Source of the DNA: a virus
Strand: one strand, 5' to 3'
Length of the DNA stretch: 48,606 nucleotides
Virus record (IMG/VR): IMGVR_UViG_3300037041_000905
Coordinates: 1-48,606 of that record
Each line of letters begins with the position of its first letter. Within the stretch, counting starts at the first letter, position 1. Shown here piece after piece: positions 41,361-48,397 of this stretch. The notes below the pieces were generated by a model. The model was given only the letters and a program-made list of their open reading frames with translations, was not told where the DNA came from and did not search any database. Both the position numbers and the translations under genes were made by a program.

Positions 41361-41738
41361 TCAGTTCGGCGTGGGGAAGTCGATCACGTTGGCCGCGATG
41401 TCCTCGATCCCGCCACCGCCGCCACCTGTGTCCTGCTTTTCCACCATCTCGGCGTGCTTCGCCTCCAGCTCCTCGGTGAACTGCTGCCTGACCGCCTCCA
41501 TGGTAGCGGCCCACATGTTCTCAGCCTCGGCCATGAAGGCGTTGGAGATCTGCAGGGCCTTGCGGGCATGGCCAGCATCGAGGTTGGCCCACGATGCCCC
41601 GCCAGAGCTGACGTAGGCGCACAGCAAACGGCTGGCCAGATCACTGACCGAGGCCATCCCCTTCGCTGCCCGATTGATCGCCTTCACCACAGGGGGGTGA
41701 TCCCCCTCTGCCTGTTCCTGATTCAGCACCTCGTCCAT
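41361..41738 (-). CDS. Hypothetical protein (125 aa), last gene of the leftward operon
   Basis: The start MDEVLNQEQAEG at 41738 has AGGAG eight bases upstream; an ATG 15 bases before lacks a site. The product is helical with an Ala/Glu-rich middle (AFMAEAENMWAATMEAVRQQ), a Gly run (six Gly) and the tail ANVIDFPTPN. Its first 98 bases overlap the zinc-ribbon gene in another frame; a later ATG (41657) would remove most of that overlap. Function unknown. Confidence 0.62.
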   Translation of the reverse strand: MDEVLNQEQAEGDHPPVVKAINRAAKGMASVSDLASRLLCAYVSSGGASWANLDAGHARKALQISNAFMAEAENMWAATMEAVRQQFTEELEAKHAEMVEKQDTGGGGGGIEDIAANVIDFPTPN

Positions 41739-41928
41739 CGGCTTTCTCCTCATGGTAGAAGACGTCCCAGCACCCCCTGCAGGACCACAATCCACCCTCT
41801 TCGGGGATCAGGTCCTCAGGGGAGAACGCCTTGTCGCAGAAGTCGCATTTGGTTGGGTCCCCACGAAGGTCCGCGAGCAGGTCACGAACATCATCGGGGG
41901 ACCACTTGTCGTCAGGGTCCCAAGTCAT
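41641..41928 (-). CDS. Zinc-ribbon protein (95 aa)
   Basis: Start MTWDPDDKWSPDD overlaps the previous stop (TGATG). Two CxxC pairs (C28/C31 and C50/C53) 18 residues apart form a zinc ribbon, in the segments TKCDFCDKAF and LWSCRGCWDVFY. The last 30 residues are low-complexity Gly/Ser/Asp-rich and coincide with the overlap into the next gene, so the true C-terminus might be shorter. Function unknown. Confidence 0.62.
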   Translation of the reverse strand: MTWDPDDKWSPDDVRDLLADLRGDPTKCDFCDKAFSPEDLIPEEGGLWSCRGCWDVFYHEEKADGRGAESGTGRGGSPPCGEGDQSGSEGDGLGQ

Positions 41929-42239
41929 CAGACTGCCGCGCGCTGGGCCAGCTCCCCAAGAGCCCTGTTCAGTGAACGGATGCGGCACTTGAAGCCGTAG
42001 ATCCGTCCACCGACCAGTGTGCTAACCTGCAGCTCGGGCTCGCCAAGGTAGCAACCTTCCTCCTCGGGATACAGCACAGGCTCCAGTTTGTCGGCCAGCG
42101 CCTTGTAGCAGGACTCGGCATCGCAGATCATCTGTTCCAGTTCATCCAGCATGCGGGGAACCTCAGGGGAGGTCTTGACATGCAGCTCGATGTTCCCGGG
42201 CTGGGGCGAGCTGCAACCGATCCTATTCTTCGGCGGCAT
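41928..42239 (-). CDS. Hypothetical protein (103 aa)
   Basis: The ATG at 42239 has AGGAGA upstream and overlaps the preceding stop. The product has a proline-rich start, a helix (MLDELEQMICDAESCYKALA), then an acidic PEEEGCYLGEPELQVSTLVGG stretch and a basic C-terminus. No family recognised. Confidence 0.7.
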   Translation of the reverse strand: MPPKNRIGCSSPQPGNIELHVKTSPEVPRMLDELEQMICDAESCYKALADKLEPVLYPEEEGCYLGEPELQVSTLVGGRIYGFKCRIRSLNRALGELAQRAAV

Positions 42240-42441
42240 TGTCTCTCCTGTCGAAGATGCGGGTGATCATCTTGTTCGACAGCCTGAAGATGCAATCAGC
42301 CAACAGCACCTCAGGCCGCAGAACGGACGCAGCAATGGTCTGTTCGGAAATGGTGTGGGTCATCTTGTGGACGTTGCCTCTGGTCCTGACCACGATCTCG
42401 ACGATCATGTCATCGCCAAGGGGCGCGAACTCCATAGGCAT
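42223..42441 (-). CDS. Small hypothetical protein (72 aa)
   Basis: The start overlaps the previous stop (TAATG). The product looks alpha/beta (DDMIVEIVVRTRG, then ISEQTIAASVLR) with a short charged tail. Coupling at both ends supports it. No family recognised. Confidence 0.68.
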   Translation of the reverse strand: MPMEFAPLGDDMIVEIVVRTRGNVHKMTHTISEQTIAASVLRPEVLLADCIFRLSNKMITRIFDRRDNAAEE

Positions 42442-42641
42442 TACTCGGTCCTCTCGAGATCGTCCTTGAACGTCTCGCGGATCAGCTTGTCACGCAGGTC
42501 GTCCATGGTCTCGGCCAGCTTGCCGCGGTGATGAACGTCGAGGAAGTCATCGATCTCCATCTCGGCATACACGCTGTTGTAATAGCTCAAGTCCACCCCG
42601 TCGATCACGATCTTGACGTAGTACTTGCCCTTGTCCAACAT
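42441..42641 (-). CDS. Small hypothetical protein (66 aa)
   Basis: MLDKGKYYVKIVIDGVDLSY begins a compact beta-beta-alpha product with a charged C-terminal helix (LRDKLIRETFKDD). A GAGG site lies eight bases upstream of the ATG. Stop and start overlap the neighbour. Function unknown. Confidence 0.68.
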   Translation of the reverse strand: MLDKGKYYVKIVIDGVDLSYYNSVYAEMEIDDFLDVHHRGKLAETMDDLRDKLIRETFKDDLERTE

Positions 42642-42643
42642 GA

Positions 42644-42847
42644 TCAGTCCTCGATCACGAAGCTGGTGACGGTGCGGGTCCTGCTGGTGATGATGACGGG
42701 TTTGCTGCTGACCCGATAGATGGTGCGGTAAGTCATCTTGTCGTCGGCGTAAAGTTCAGCGAACTTGGCCTCAGCCGCGGCCTTGTTGCCGCAGAAGAGA
42801 TACCCCTGTTCGCCTCCCTCTGTCCTCCAGATCACGATGTACTGCAA
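42644..42847 (-). CDS. Small hypothetical protein (67 aa)
   Basis: A TTG at 42847 follows GGAGG by seven bases and lies two bases after the stop of the nuclease-like gene; the open frame upstream has no ribosome site. The product is MQYIVIWRTEGGEQGYLFCG..., beta-rich with a helix (AAAEAKFAELYAD). Function unknown. Confidence 0.62.
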   Translation of the reverse strand: MQYIVIWRTEGGEQGYLFCGNKAAAEAKFAELYADDKMTYRTIYRVSSKPVIITSRTRTVTSFVIED

Positions 42848-42848
42848 C

Positions 42849-43283
42849 TCAGACCTCCCAGTGCGAGTAGTCCTCGAACTCTCCTTCGCCGACATCAGCG
42901 CCGACGTTATCCAAGCTCGAGTAGTCGACCGTCTTGACCCCGTGCATGGGGTCCATCATACGCTGGTTCTTGATGATGTCCGTCACCCGATCGAAGTCCC
43001 TGCTGTCGATGACGATCAGGAAGCCCTGCCTGTGCTTCTCCTTGAGGCAGACCACTGGCAAGAGCTTCTCCTTCAGAGCCTTCGTTCTGGTGTCGTCGAA
43101 GAGCGTGTAGACCGTGTGCTTCAGCCTGTACTTCACCTCGGCGTAGACGCCCACGTTGAGGCAGTCACTGGAGGTGTTGTGCCCGGAGTTGGCACCAGAC
43201 AACGGTGTCCGCCTACCAACTCCGGGGGCCAAGAACTCGGCTACAGCACGCTCAATTGTTTTCCAGGTCTGAGAATTGGTCAT
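42849..43283 (-). CDS. PD-(D/E)XK nuclease-like protein (144 aa)
   Basis: Segments RRTPLSGANSGHNTSSD (D40) and YAEVKYR (E49, K51) give the D...ExK core of PD-(D/E)XK enzymes, preceded by the GR-x-P-L-S-G-x-N pattern seen in small phage nucleases and Holliday junction resolvase-like proteins; a later segment (LLPVVCLKEKHRQGFLIVID) follows the same pattern. It probably cuts or resolves phage DNA during replication. The start at 43283 has a GGAAG site; an earlier in-frame codon has none. Substrate not predictable. Confidence 0.65.
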   Translation of the reverse strand: MTNSQTWKTIERAVAEFLAPGVGRRTPLSGANSGHNTSSDCLNVGVYAEVKYRLKHTVYTLFDDTRTKALKEKLLPVVCLKEKHRQGFLIVIDSRDFDRVTDIIKNQRMMDPMHGVKTVDYSSLDNVGADVGEGEFEDYSHWEV

Positions 43284-43554
43284 TGAAGGCTTCCTTTTCG
43301 ATCTCTTCCCGGGGCTTCCCGAGCATAACACAGGTGCTGTCGACGAAGCTGTTGTAGGTGGAGTCTATGCTTCCGACGTTCAACTCTTCAAGTGCTTTGT
43401 TCACGGCACCAGCGGTTCCATCCGAGCTGGTCTGCTTGATGATGGCGCGCAGTTGTGTTGCCAGCTTCATTGCATGGACATAAGCCGAGCTGCGATCACC
43501 GAGGCTGCCGATGATCACGTTGATGACCTTGATGCGGAACTGCGCATCGTTCAC
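43252..43554 (-). CDS. Helical hypothetical protein (100 aa)
   Basis: The GTG start lies two bases after the helicase stop. The product is helical (VHAMKLATQLRAIIKQ, then AVNKALEELN) with an acidic end. It overlaps the nuclease-like gene by 32 bases. It could be a helicase partner, but only position suggests this. Confidence 0.65.
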   Translation of the reverse strand: MNDAQFRIKVINVIIGSLGDRSSAYVHAMKLATQLRAIIKQTSSDGTAGAVNKALEELNVGSIDSTYNSFVDSTCVMLGKPREEIEKEAFNDQFSDLENN

Positions 43555-43556
43555 GA

Positions 43557-44819
43557 CTAACCCCTACCAGCGATTGCGGTGTACTTCATATGCGAGCCGT
43601 CGAAGTTCAGCATGACACGGCACAGTTCACCATACCGAACCTTGGGGACGATGATCTCCACCATGTTGGAAGGATAGGCTTGAGGGTCGAACACATATCC
43701 GTAGAAGACGAAGAGAACGGTAGCTGCCAGCTGCTCAAGCGAGCCAGACTCGGCGAGGTCCGACAGCAACGGCCGCGGATCTTCTCGCTTCTCAATGGCC
43801 CTGCTCAGCTGCGACAACACAACCAGTGACAGGTTGTAGGTCTTGGCGATCTCCTTGTAGTGCTTCATGATCCGCTGCAGTTCGAGGCGGGTGTTCATGT
43901 CGTTGAACTTGGAAAGCTGAATGAAGTCGTCCAACACAAGGTCGGGCTTGTGCTTGGCGCACAGGGTCTCGATCTTGTGGCTGTCATACACATCGTCGAA
44001 GATGAGCAGCCTGCCCTCGTATTTGCTGACCAGTTCCTCAGCAGCCCGCTGAAGCTCTTTCTTCTGCACAGGCGTAAGGGCACCCATCTTGATGTCGGTA
44101 CTCGTGAGCATAGGCGACACGTTGGCGAGCAGCTTGTGGATCAGCCTGCTGGTACTCATCTCCTTCGACACGATCATCACCCTGTAGCCTTGATCAAGGA
44201 CGTTGGTCGCCAGCTGGCAGGCAAAGGAGGTCTTACCATGCCCCGGGCGTCCAGCGATGATCTCCACCTCCTTGCGGTTCAACCCGCCGAGGTGCCTGTC
44301 GAGGCTCTTGATGCCATACGGGATCAGGGACTCAGGTCCCTTCTCAACATCGTCGACTGCGTTCTGGATCTGTTCCTTCAGGTCCACGATGGGTGACGGC
44401 TGGAGCGCCTTCAACTCCCTGATCCTGTCGAGTGCCTCGTCGATGGCGGAGGGGCTGTCCCCGGAGGCCATCAGCTTGGCAAGGATCGCGTTGAAGTCGG
44501 CCTTGATGTAGTGCAGCATCAGGGCATCATGGAGTTCCTTGGTCTCCGCAGGCAGGACCATGGACTCAATCGCACCAGCCACCAGCGCATATACCTTGTT
44601 CTCGGACTCTCCACGCAGCTTGGCCGCTCTGACCAGATGCTCGGTGATAAGCTCAGGTGTCATGGACGAACGGTTCGTCCACATGAGGTGAAGCTCATCG
44701 ACAACCATACGAGCGAACGGTTCTTCGATACAGAAGGGCTTGATCCAGAAGCGGGAATCAGTTCCCTTGTTTCGGATCAGCCCCTGAATGTACAGAAGGA
44801 GCAGCTTGTTGTAGTTCAA
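43557..44819 (-). CDS. dnaB-like: Replicative DNA helicase, DnaB-type
   Basis: The 420-residue protein has the RecA-like helicase motifs: Walker A IAGRPGHGKTSF (188-199), the conserved E220 in VSKEMS, Walker B PDLVLDDFIQLSK (292-304) and motif H3 around VVLSQLSRAIEKRED (333-347) followed by LLSDLAESGSLEQLA. The N-terminal 140 residues form the helical interaction domain. It unwinds DNA at the fork as a hexamer. The TTG start has GGAGG upstream. Without a phage polymerase in the window it presumably works with the host replisome. Confidence 0.93.
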   Translation of the reverse strand: MNYNKLLLLYIQGLIRNKGTDSRFWIKPFCIEEPFARMVVDELHLMWTNRSSMTPELITEHLVRAAKLRGESENKVYALVAGAIESMVLPAETKELHDALMLHYIKADFNAILAKLMASGDSPSAIDEALDRIRELKALQPSPIVDLKEQIQNAVDDVEKGPESLIPYGIKSLDRHLGGLNRKEVEIIAGRPGHGKTSFACQLATNVLDQGYRVMIVSKEMSTSRLIHKLLANVSPMLTSTDIKMGALTPVQKKELQRAAEELVSKYEGRLLIFDDVYDSHKIETLCAKHKPDLVLDDFIQLSKFNDMNTRLELQRIMKHYKEIAKTYNLSLVVLSQLSRAIEKREDPRPLLSDLAESGSLEQLAATVLFVFYGYVFDPQAYPSNMVEIIVPKVRYGELCRVMLNFDGSHMKYTAIAGRG

Positions 44820-45078
44820 GAATCCTCCGTGATTGCTCGATCTCGTTTCGCCGTTTGTTGGCGGCGTTGACCTTTGCCATGAACTCCTCGTTCACCCTAT
44901 CGAGGAGCGCAATCTCCGTCATCGTGATCTCTTCAGGGTGTACTCCTATGAGATCACACGGGGGCGGACTTACCCCATCACCCCACTGCAGGTAGTTCCA
45001 ATAAGCAATCGCTTCGGAGAAGACTCCGAAGTAGTTGAGAGGACCAGTTGCGGTGCCAATCGCATAGATCCTGTCCAT
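44758..45078 (-). CDS. Hypothetical protein (106 aa) upstream of the helicase
   Basis: Start MDRIYAIGTATG at 45078 has AGGGTGATC upstream. The product has a hydrophobic-aromatic segment (YFGVFSEAIAYWNYLQWGDG) and a long helix near the end (FMAKVNAANKRRNEIEQSRR). It overlaps the helicase start by 62 bases. A helicase-loading role would fit its place but has no motif support. Confidence 0.65.
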   Translation of the reverse strand: MDRIYAIGTATGPLNYFGVFSEAIAYWNYLQWGDGVSPPPCDLIGVHPEEITMTEIALLDRVNEEFMAKVNAANKRRNEIEQSRRILELQQAAPSVHSGADPKQGN

Positions 45079-45080
45079 GA

Positions 45081-45290
45081 TCACCCTTTGTATTGGATCG
45101 GTGGCTTTACTCGGTGCAGGAGGGAGATCAGTTCGCCGAATACTGGAGAGGGAATCAAACGCTCGTTTCCATAGAGGGTCTGCATAATCTGGGAATGAAT
45201 CTCGGAGTTGTTCTTTTCGTTGGTCTCGAGTCCGCGGATCTTCTCCATCGCCTTCTCGAGGGCCTTCGTTGTGCGAGCGATGTCGCTCAT
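45081..45290 (-). CDS. Small helical hypothetical protein (69 aa)
   Basis: The start overlaps the previous stop (ATGA). The product has a charged helix (TTKALEKAMEKIRGLETNEK) and a second helix (GELISLLHRVKPP). No family recognised. Confidence 0.65.
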   Translation of the reverse strand: MSDIARTTKALEKAMEKIRGLETNEKNNSEIHSQIMQTLYGNERLIPSPVFGELISLLHRVKPPIQYKG

Positions 45291-45772
45291 GGCTTGATCT
45301 TTTCAGCATAGTTCTTGTGGAAGGTGTCACGATCGATGTTGAACTGCCACTCCCATCGAGGCATCCGAATCTGGTAGCTCCCATGCCCTTGCTGGAAGAT
45401 GTACCGCTCCTCGAACTCCTCGGGGTAGGCCCACTCCGCAGTGCCATGCCCGAAGTAGACGCCGATGTTGGCCAGCAGCCAAGCGAACGCCCGGGTATGG
45501 TCGATCCAGTCGAGGCCGTAGTTGGCGATCATGATGGAGTCGGGGTACATATGCACGACAAGGCCCCAGCGGCCAAGAGCCGCCTGCAGCGTGTCGTCCT
45601 TGCCATTGTCCAAGATCAAGCCGTCGTAACGCCACTGCTCGTCACGCCCGTCATACTCGGCATACAGGCGGTTGATGTCGTTGTCCACGCGCATCTCGTT
45701 GAGCGTTGCAAGCAGCTCCTCTGCCTTGCGCTGCCCGATGACGATGGCGCTAAATCGAAACGACTTCCTCAA
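45287..45772 (-). CDS. Hypothetical protein (161 aa), Trp-rich
   Basis: The frame opens at a TTG (45772) inside the end of the sigma gene without a well-spaced ribosome site, so the start is uncertain; downstream ATG near residue 27 is the alternative. The protein is rich in Trp, Tyr and His (WGLVVHMYPDSIMIANYGLD, then HGSYQIRMPRWEWQFNID). No family recognised. Confidence 0.62.
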   Translation of the reverse strand: MRKSFRFSAIVIGQRKAEELLATLNEMRVDNDINRLYAEYDGRDEQWRYDGLILDNGKDDTLQAALGRWGLVVHMYPDSIMIANYGLDWIDHTRAFAWLLANIGVYFGHGTAEWAYPEEFEERYIFQQGHGSYQIRMPRWEWQFNIDRDTFHKNYAEKIKP

Positions 45773-46655
45773 ACTCCACCCCCTTGAAGCGTCTGCGTGT
45801 GCGGATGATCACCCTGTCGATGACCTTCCTGATCAGGTATGGCGAGGTGCCTCGCTCATCGCTGATCTCCTTCGAGTTCTTGTCCTTGTAGTACATCTCC
45901 ATGATGATGTCGCGCTCCTCGTCACTGCAGCTGTCGAGGATGGCCTTCACGACGTTCTTGTTGTTGTAGTGCTTGGCCTCGACCTCTTGCTCAGGGTGAG
46001 TGACAAGACACGGGTTGAGGTCACGCTCCATCTTGTTCAACAGCGTGGACTCCTTGCCAGACAGGCCGATGCTCGGACCATCGAGACTAACGGGAGGGCA
46101 GACATGGTTGTACGAAGCCTGCACCACGGCCTTCGATACGCCAGTGCCCTCCCTGATCTCCTGCTGGGAAGGGAATCTATGATGCTTGTCTTGGAATCCT
46201 TCAGTAAACCTGCTGATCTTCAGGAATCCAGAGGTCGAGTACTTCGGACTGGCCACGATATCATAGCCCAGGGACGCACGTTGCAGTGCTGACAGGATAT
46301 AGAAGACCCCATAGGTAATGAATCTGTACCCATACTCCTTGTCGTAGTTCCGAGCTGCCGTGATTGCCCCGATGTAGGCATCGTTCACCAAGTCGGTGAC
46401 TGGCACGTTCCGCCACACGGCGAACTTCTTGGCCATGGCAATGATGAACCTGATGTTATGAAGCACCAGCTCGTGAACAGCATCCTCGTCCCCACCTTGG
46501 ATGCGATCCGCCAACGCGAACTCTTCCTGCAGTGTCAGAGGTGCATACTCAGCAGCGCTCTTGGTGTCGTTGATGAAGTCATCATACGCACGGCCCTTCA
46601 GGTCCCGATGCACTTCAATGTCGGACACCATACGGAGGGTTCTTGGCCTTCCCAT
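45750..46655 (-). CDS. Sigma-70-family RNA polymerase sigma factor
   Basis: The 301-residue protein has region 1.2 (TLQEEFALADRIQGGDEDAV, residues 41-60), region 2.1/2.2 (VLHNIRFIIAMAKKFA... then DLVNDAYIGAITAARNYD), region 2.3/2.4 (RFITYGVFYILSALQRA, 111-127), region 3 and region 4 with a helix-turn-helix (KEISDERGTSPYLIRKVIDR). It should bind host core RNA polymerase and redirect it to phage promoters. Region 2.4 lacks the W-W pair usual in this family, so promoter recognition is probably altered. The start overlaps the previous stop (TGATG). Confidence 0.9.
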   Translation of the reverse strand: MGRPRTLRMVSDIEVHRDLKGRAYDDFINDTKSAAEYAPLTLQEEFALADRIQGGDEDAVHELVLHNIRFIIAMAKKFAVWRNVPVTDLVNDAYIGAITAARNYDKEYGYRFITYGVFYILSALQRASLGYDIVASPKYSTSGFLKISRFTEGFQDKHHRFPSQQEIREGTGVSKAVVQASYNHVCPPVSLDGPSIGLSGKESTLLNKMERDLNPCLVTHPEQEVEAKHYNNKNVVKAILDSCSDEERDIIMEMYYKDKNSKEISDERGTSPYLIRKVIDRVIIRTRRRFKGVEFEEVVSI

Positions 46656-46975
46656 CAGTCGTCATCACGATCGTTATCCGACGGGCACCTGCTCTCCCAG
46701 TACTCCAGCTCGGCACGATCCACCAGCAACGAACGCCAGTCATCATCAATGCCAGCGAACTCGAGCAGGTACTTCATCACGGACTTGCTGATGATCAAGA
46801 TGGATTCTCCGAACTTCGCCTCAGGGAAGTTCTTGGAAGCTGAATCTTGAATCCATTCAGCAAACACCTCAAGGTCCCCAAAGTGGCTGTCCACATAGTC
46901 GTCAACATATGCGTTGATCTCGCTGTTTCCGGGCAGGTCGTAAACGCTGCATCCGGGGGGAAGATTGTCGTTCAT
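46655..46975 (-). CDS. Acidic hypothetical protein (106 aa)
   Basis: Start MNDNLPPGCSVYDLPG follows AAGGAG. The product is acidic (ending DNDRDDD) with helices and a strand region (ILIISKSVMKYLLEFAG). It is immediately upstream of the sigma gene; a regulator or anti-sigma role would be speculation. No family recognised. Confidence 0.68.
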   Translation of the reverse strand: MNDNLPPGCSVYDLPGNSEINAYVDDYVDSHFGDLEVFAEWIQDSASKNFPEAKFGESILIISKSVMKYLLEFAGIDDDWRSLLVDRAELEYWESRCPSDNDRDDD

Positions 46976-46976
46976 G

Positions 46977-47348
46977 CTACTCCTTCATCGGGGGAAGGCC
47001 CCCGCTCTTCTTCGTGTTGGCCGTCATCGTCTTGGACTCACCGCGGACGATGCCGAGGAAGTAACGGTACGTCTTGCCAGAGGCAGCGCATTGCTTCACA
47101 TGCCATGTTTCCAGCGCATACAGAATAGCGGCCTTGGGGTACGGTTTCAACTCATTCGCAAGGTCCCGCTTCTCGACCTTGGTCAGACTCAATTGTGTAC
47201 AGAATCTTTCCAGTTTAACTCGGACAGCTTCGTCCTCAGACAGGGGCGGAACAACCACATCGTCGATGTCAGGAGGGGCCACCTCCGTAGGCAGCCCCTC
47301 CGTCTCGAGCAATCGGTTGCAGTGAGGACACCGCACCAATCGGATCAT
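46977..47348 (-). CDS. Hypothetical protein (123 aa) with N-terminal CxxC
   Basis: MIRLVRCPHCNRLLETEG places a single zinc knuckle (C7/C10) at the N-terminus, followed by a Pro/Asp linker and a helical domain (EAVRVKLERFC, PKAAILYALETWHVKQC, YRYFLGIVRGES). This layout, metal finger plus helical module, occurs in primosome or replication-initiation proteins, but no specific family is certain. The start overlaps the previous stop. Confidence 0.65.
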   Translation of the reverse strand: MIRLVRCPHCNRLLETEGLPTEVAPPDIDDVVVPPLSEDEAVRVKLERFCTQLSLTKVEKRDLANELKPYPKAAILYALETWHVKQCAASGKTYRYFLGIVRGESKTMTANTKKSGGLPPMKE

Positions 47349-48331
47349 CAGGCTTCCACGGTCTCGCCGACGCCGACGATCTCACGGAACTTGGTGGTGA
47401 TCACGTTGGTCGACTCGATGACACCCAGCGGGGAGCAGTTGCTCTTCACTCCCCAAGTGGCCGCGTTGTAGACGCCCCACAAGGAGCTGTCGTTGGCGAA
47501 CACCCCGTACTGGGGCCAGCGGTACTGCTTCACGGCGTTGTTGAACTGCTTCATGTTGTCGAAGGCGTCCAGTGCAGCCAGCTCGGCCAGGATGCGGAAC
47601 CCCTCGTCCAGCCCGACCTCGTGCTTCTTGAGCAGGTCCCGCAGCTCGACGTCCTTGCGGAATCGATCGATGGTATCACGGATGATGCCATGGACAGCAC
47701 CATACATCGTCTTGGCGATGTTCTTGCTGTGCCGATGGGAGATCGTCAGGTCGCCGCTGAAGGCCATGTTGTCGCAGACGAAGACGCGGTTGCCCACGCA
47801 GACCTGCGCCCGTCCTGAGCCATCCAGAGCGTTCTGGATGCCCACCACGCACTGCACGGCGTCATCCGCACCCTCGTCATGCCGCAGGGACAGGCCCAAC
47901 AGCCCGAACAGCTTGGCCCCCAGCTTCGGGGGACCGTCGACCGTCTTGCCCTTACCCAGCACGCAGACCTGATCGGTGATGTTGATCCCGTTCGGGGTCA
48001 GGTAGCGATCGATCGCGTACATGACCTCGCCAACCAGCTCGGCATGGGTCAGCACGGTGTAGGTCTCGCTCTTGGGCTTGAACTCCCGGGCATCGATGGA
48101 CTCGATGCACTTGAAGTCCTCGAACATCTTGGACCCGGGCATGTGCATGAAGATCCTGCCCTGCCCGATCTTCGCCTCCTGCGACTTCCGCTCGTCGTCC
48201 AGCATGTCCTGCTCCAAGCCCGGGCCATCGGGGGCGATCCCGTTGTCGGCCACGCCGAACTCGTTGAAGATGTGCTGATCGATCTCCATGCCCGGAATAG
48301 GCAGGGTGTCGTCCTGAAACTCGTTGTCCAT
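47348..48331 (-). CDS. DUF932-like phage protein (327 aa)
   Basis: The central segment GNRVFVCDNMAFSGDLTIS followed by RHSKNIAKT resembles the CxN...H pattern of DUF932/TIGR03299 phage-plasmid proteins. The N-terminus is acidic and the C-terminus alpha/beta. The start has a strong AGGAGG site. Members are found next to ssDNA-binding or replication genes in mobile elements, which fits the neighbour at the end of the window. Function unproven. Confidence 0.6.
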   Translation of the reverse strand: MDNEFQDDTLPIPGMEIDQHIFNEFGVADNGIAPDGPGLEQDMLDDERKSQEAKIGQGRIFMHMPGSKMFEDFKCIESIDAREFKPKSETYTVLTHAELVGEVMYAIDRYLTPNGINITDQVCVLGKGKTVDGPPKLGAKLFGLLGLSLRHDEGADDAVQCVVGIQNALDGSGRAQVCVGNRVFVCDNMAFSGDLTISHRHSKNIAKTMYGAVHGIIRDTIDRFRKDVELRDLLKKHEVGLDEGFRILAELAALDAFDNMKQFNNAVKQYRWPQYGVFANDSSLWGVYNAATWGVKSNCSPLGVIESTNVITTKFREIVGVGETVEA

Positions 48332-48353
48332 GTCTTCCTCCTGAAAGTGAGAG

Positions 48354-48374
48354 GGTGGTCAAGAGCTGACCACC
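48354..48374. other. Intergenic hairpin between the junction gene and the DUF932-like gene
   Basis: GGTGGTC (48354-48360) pairs perfectly with GACCACC (48368-48374) around a seven-base loop. On the minus strand it is followed by AGGAGG of the next gene and no T-run. Confidence 0.5.
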
Positions 48375-48397
48375 CCAATGAAAGCCTCGGTCGTGGA

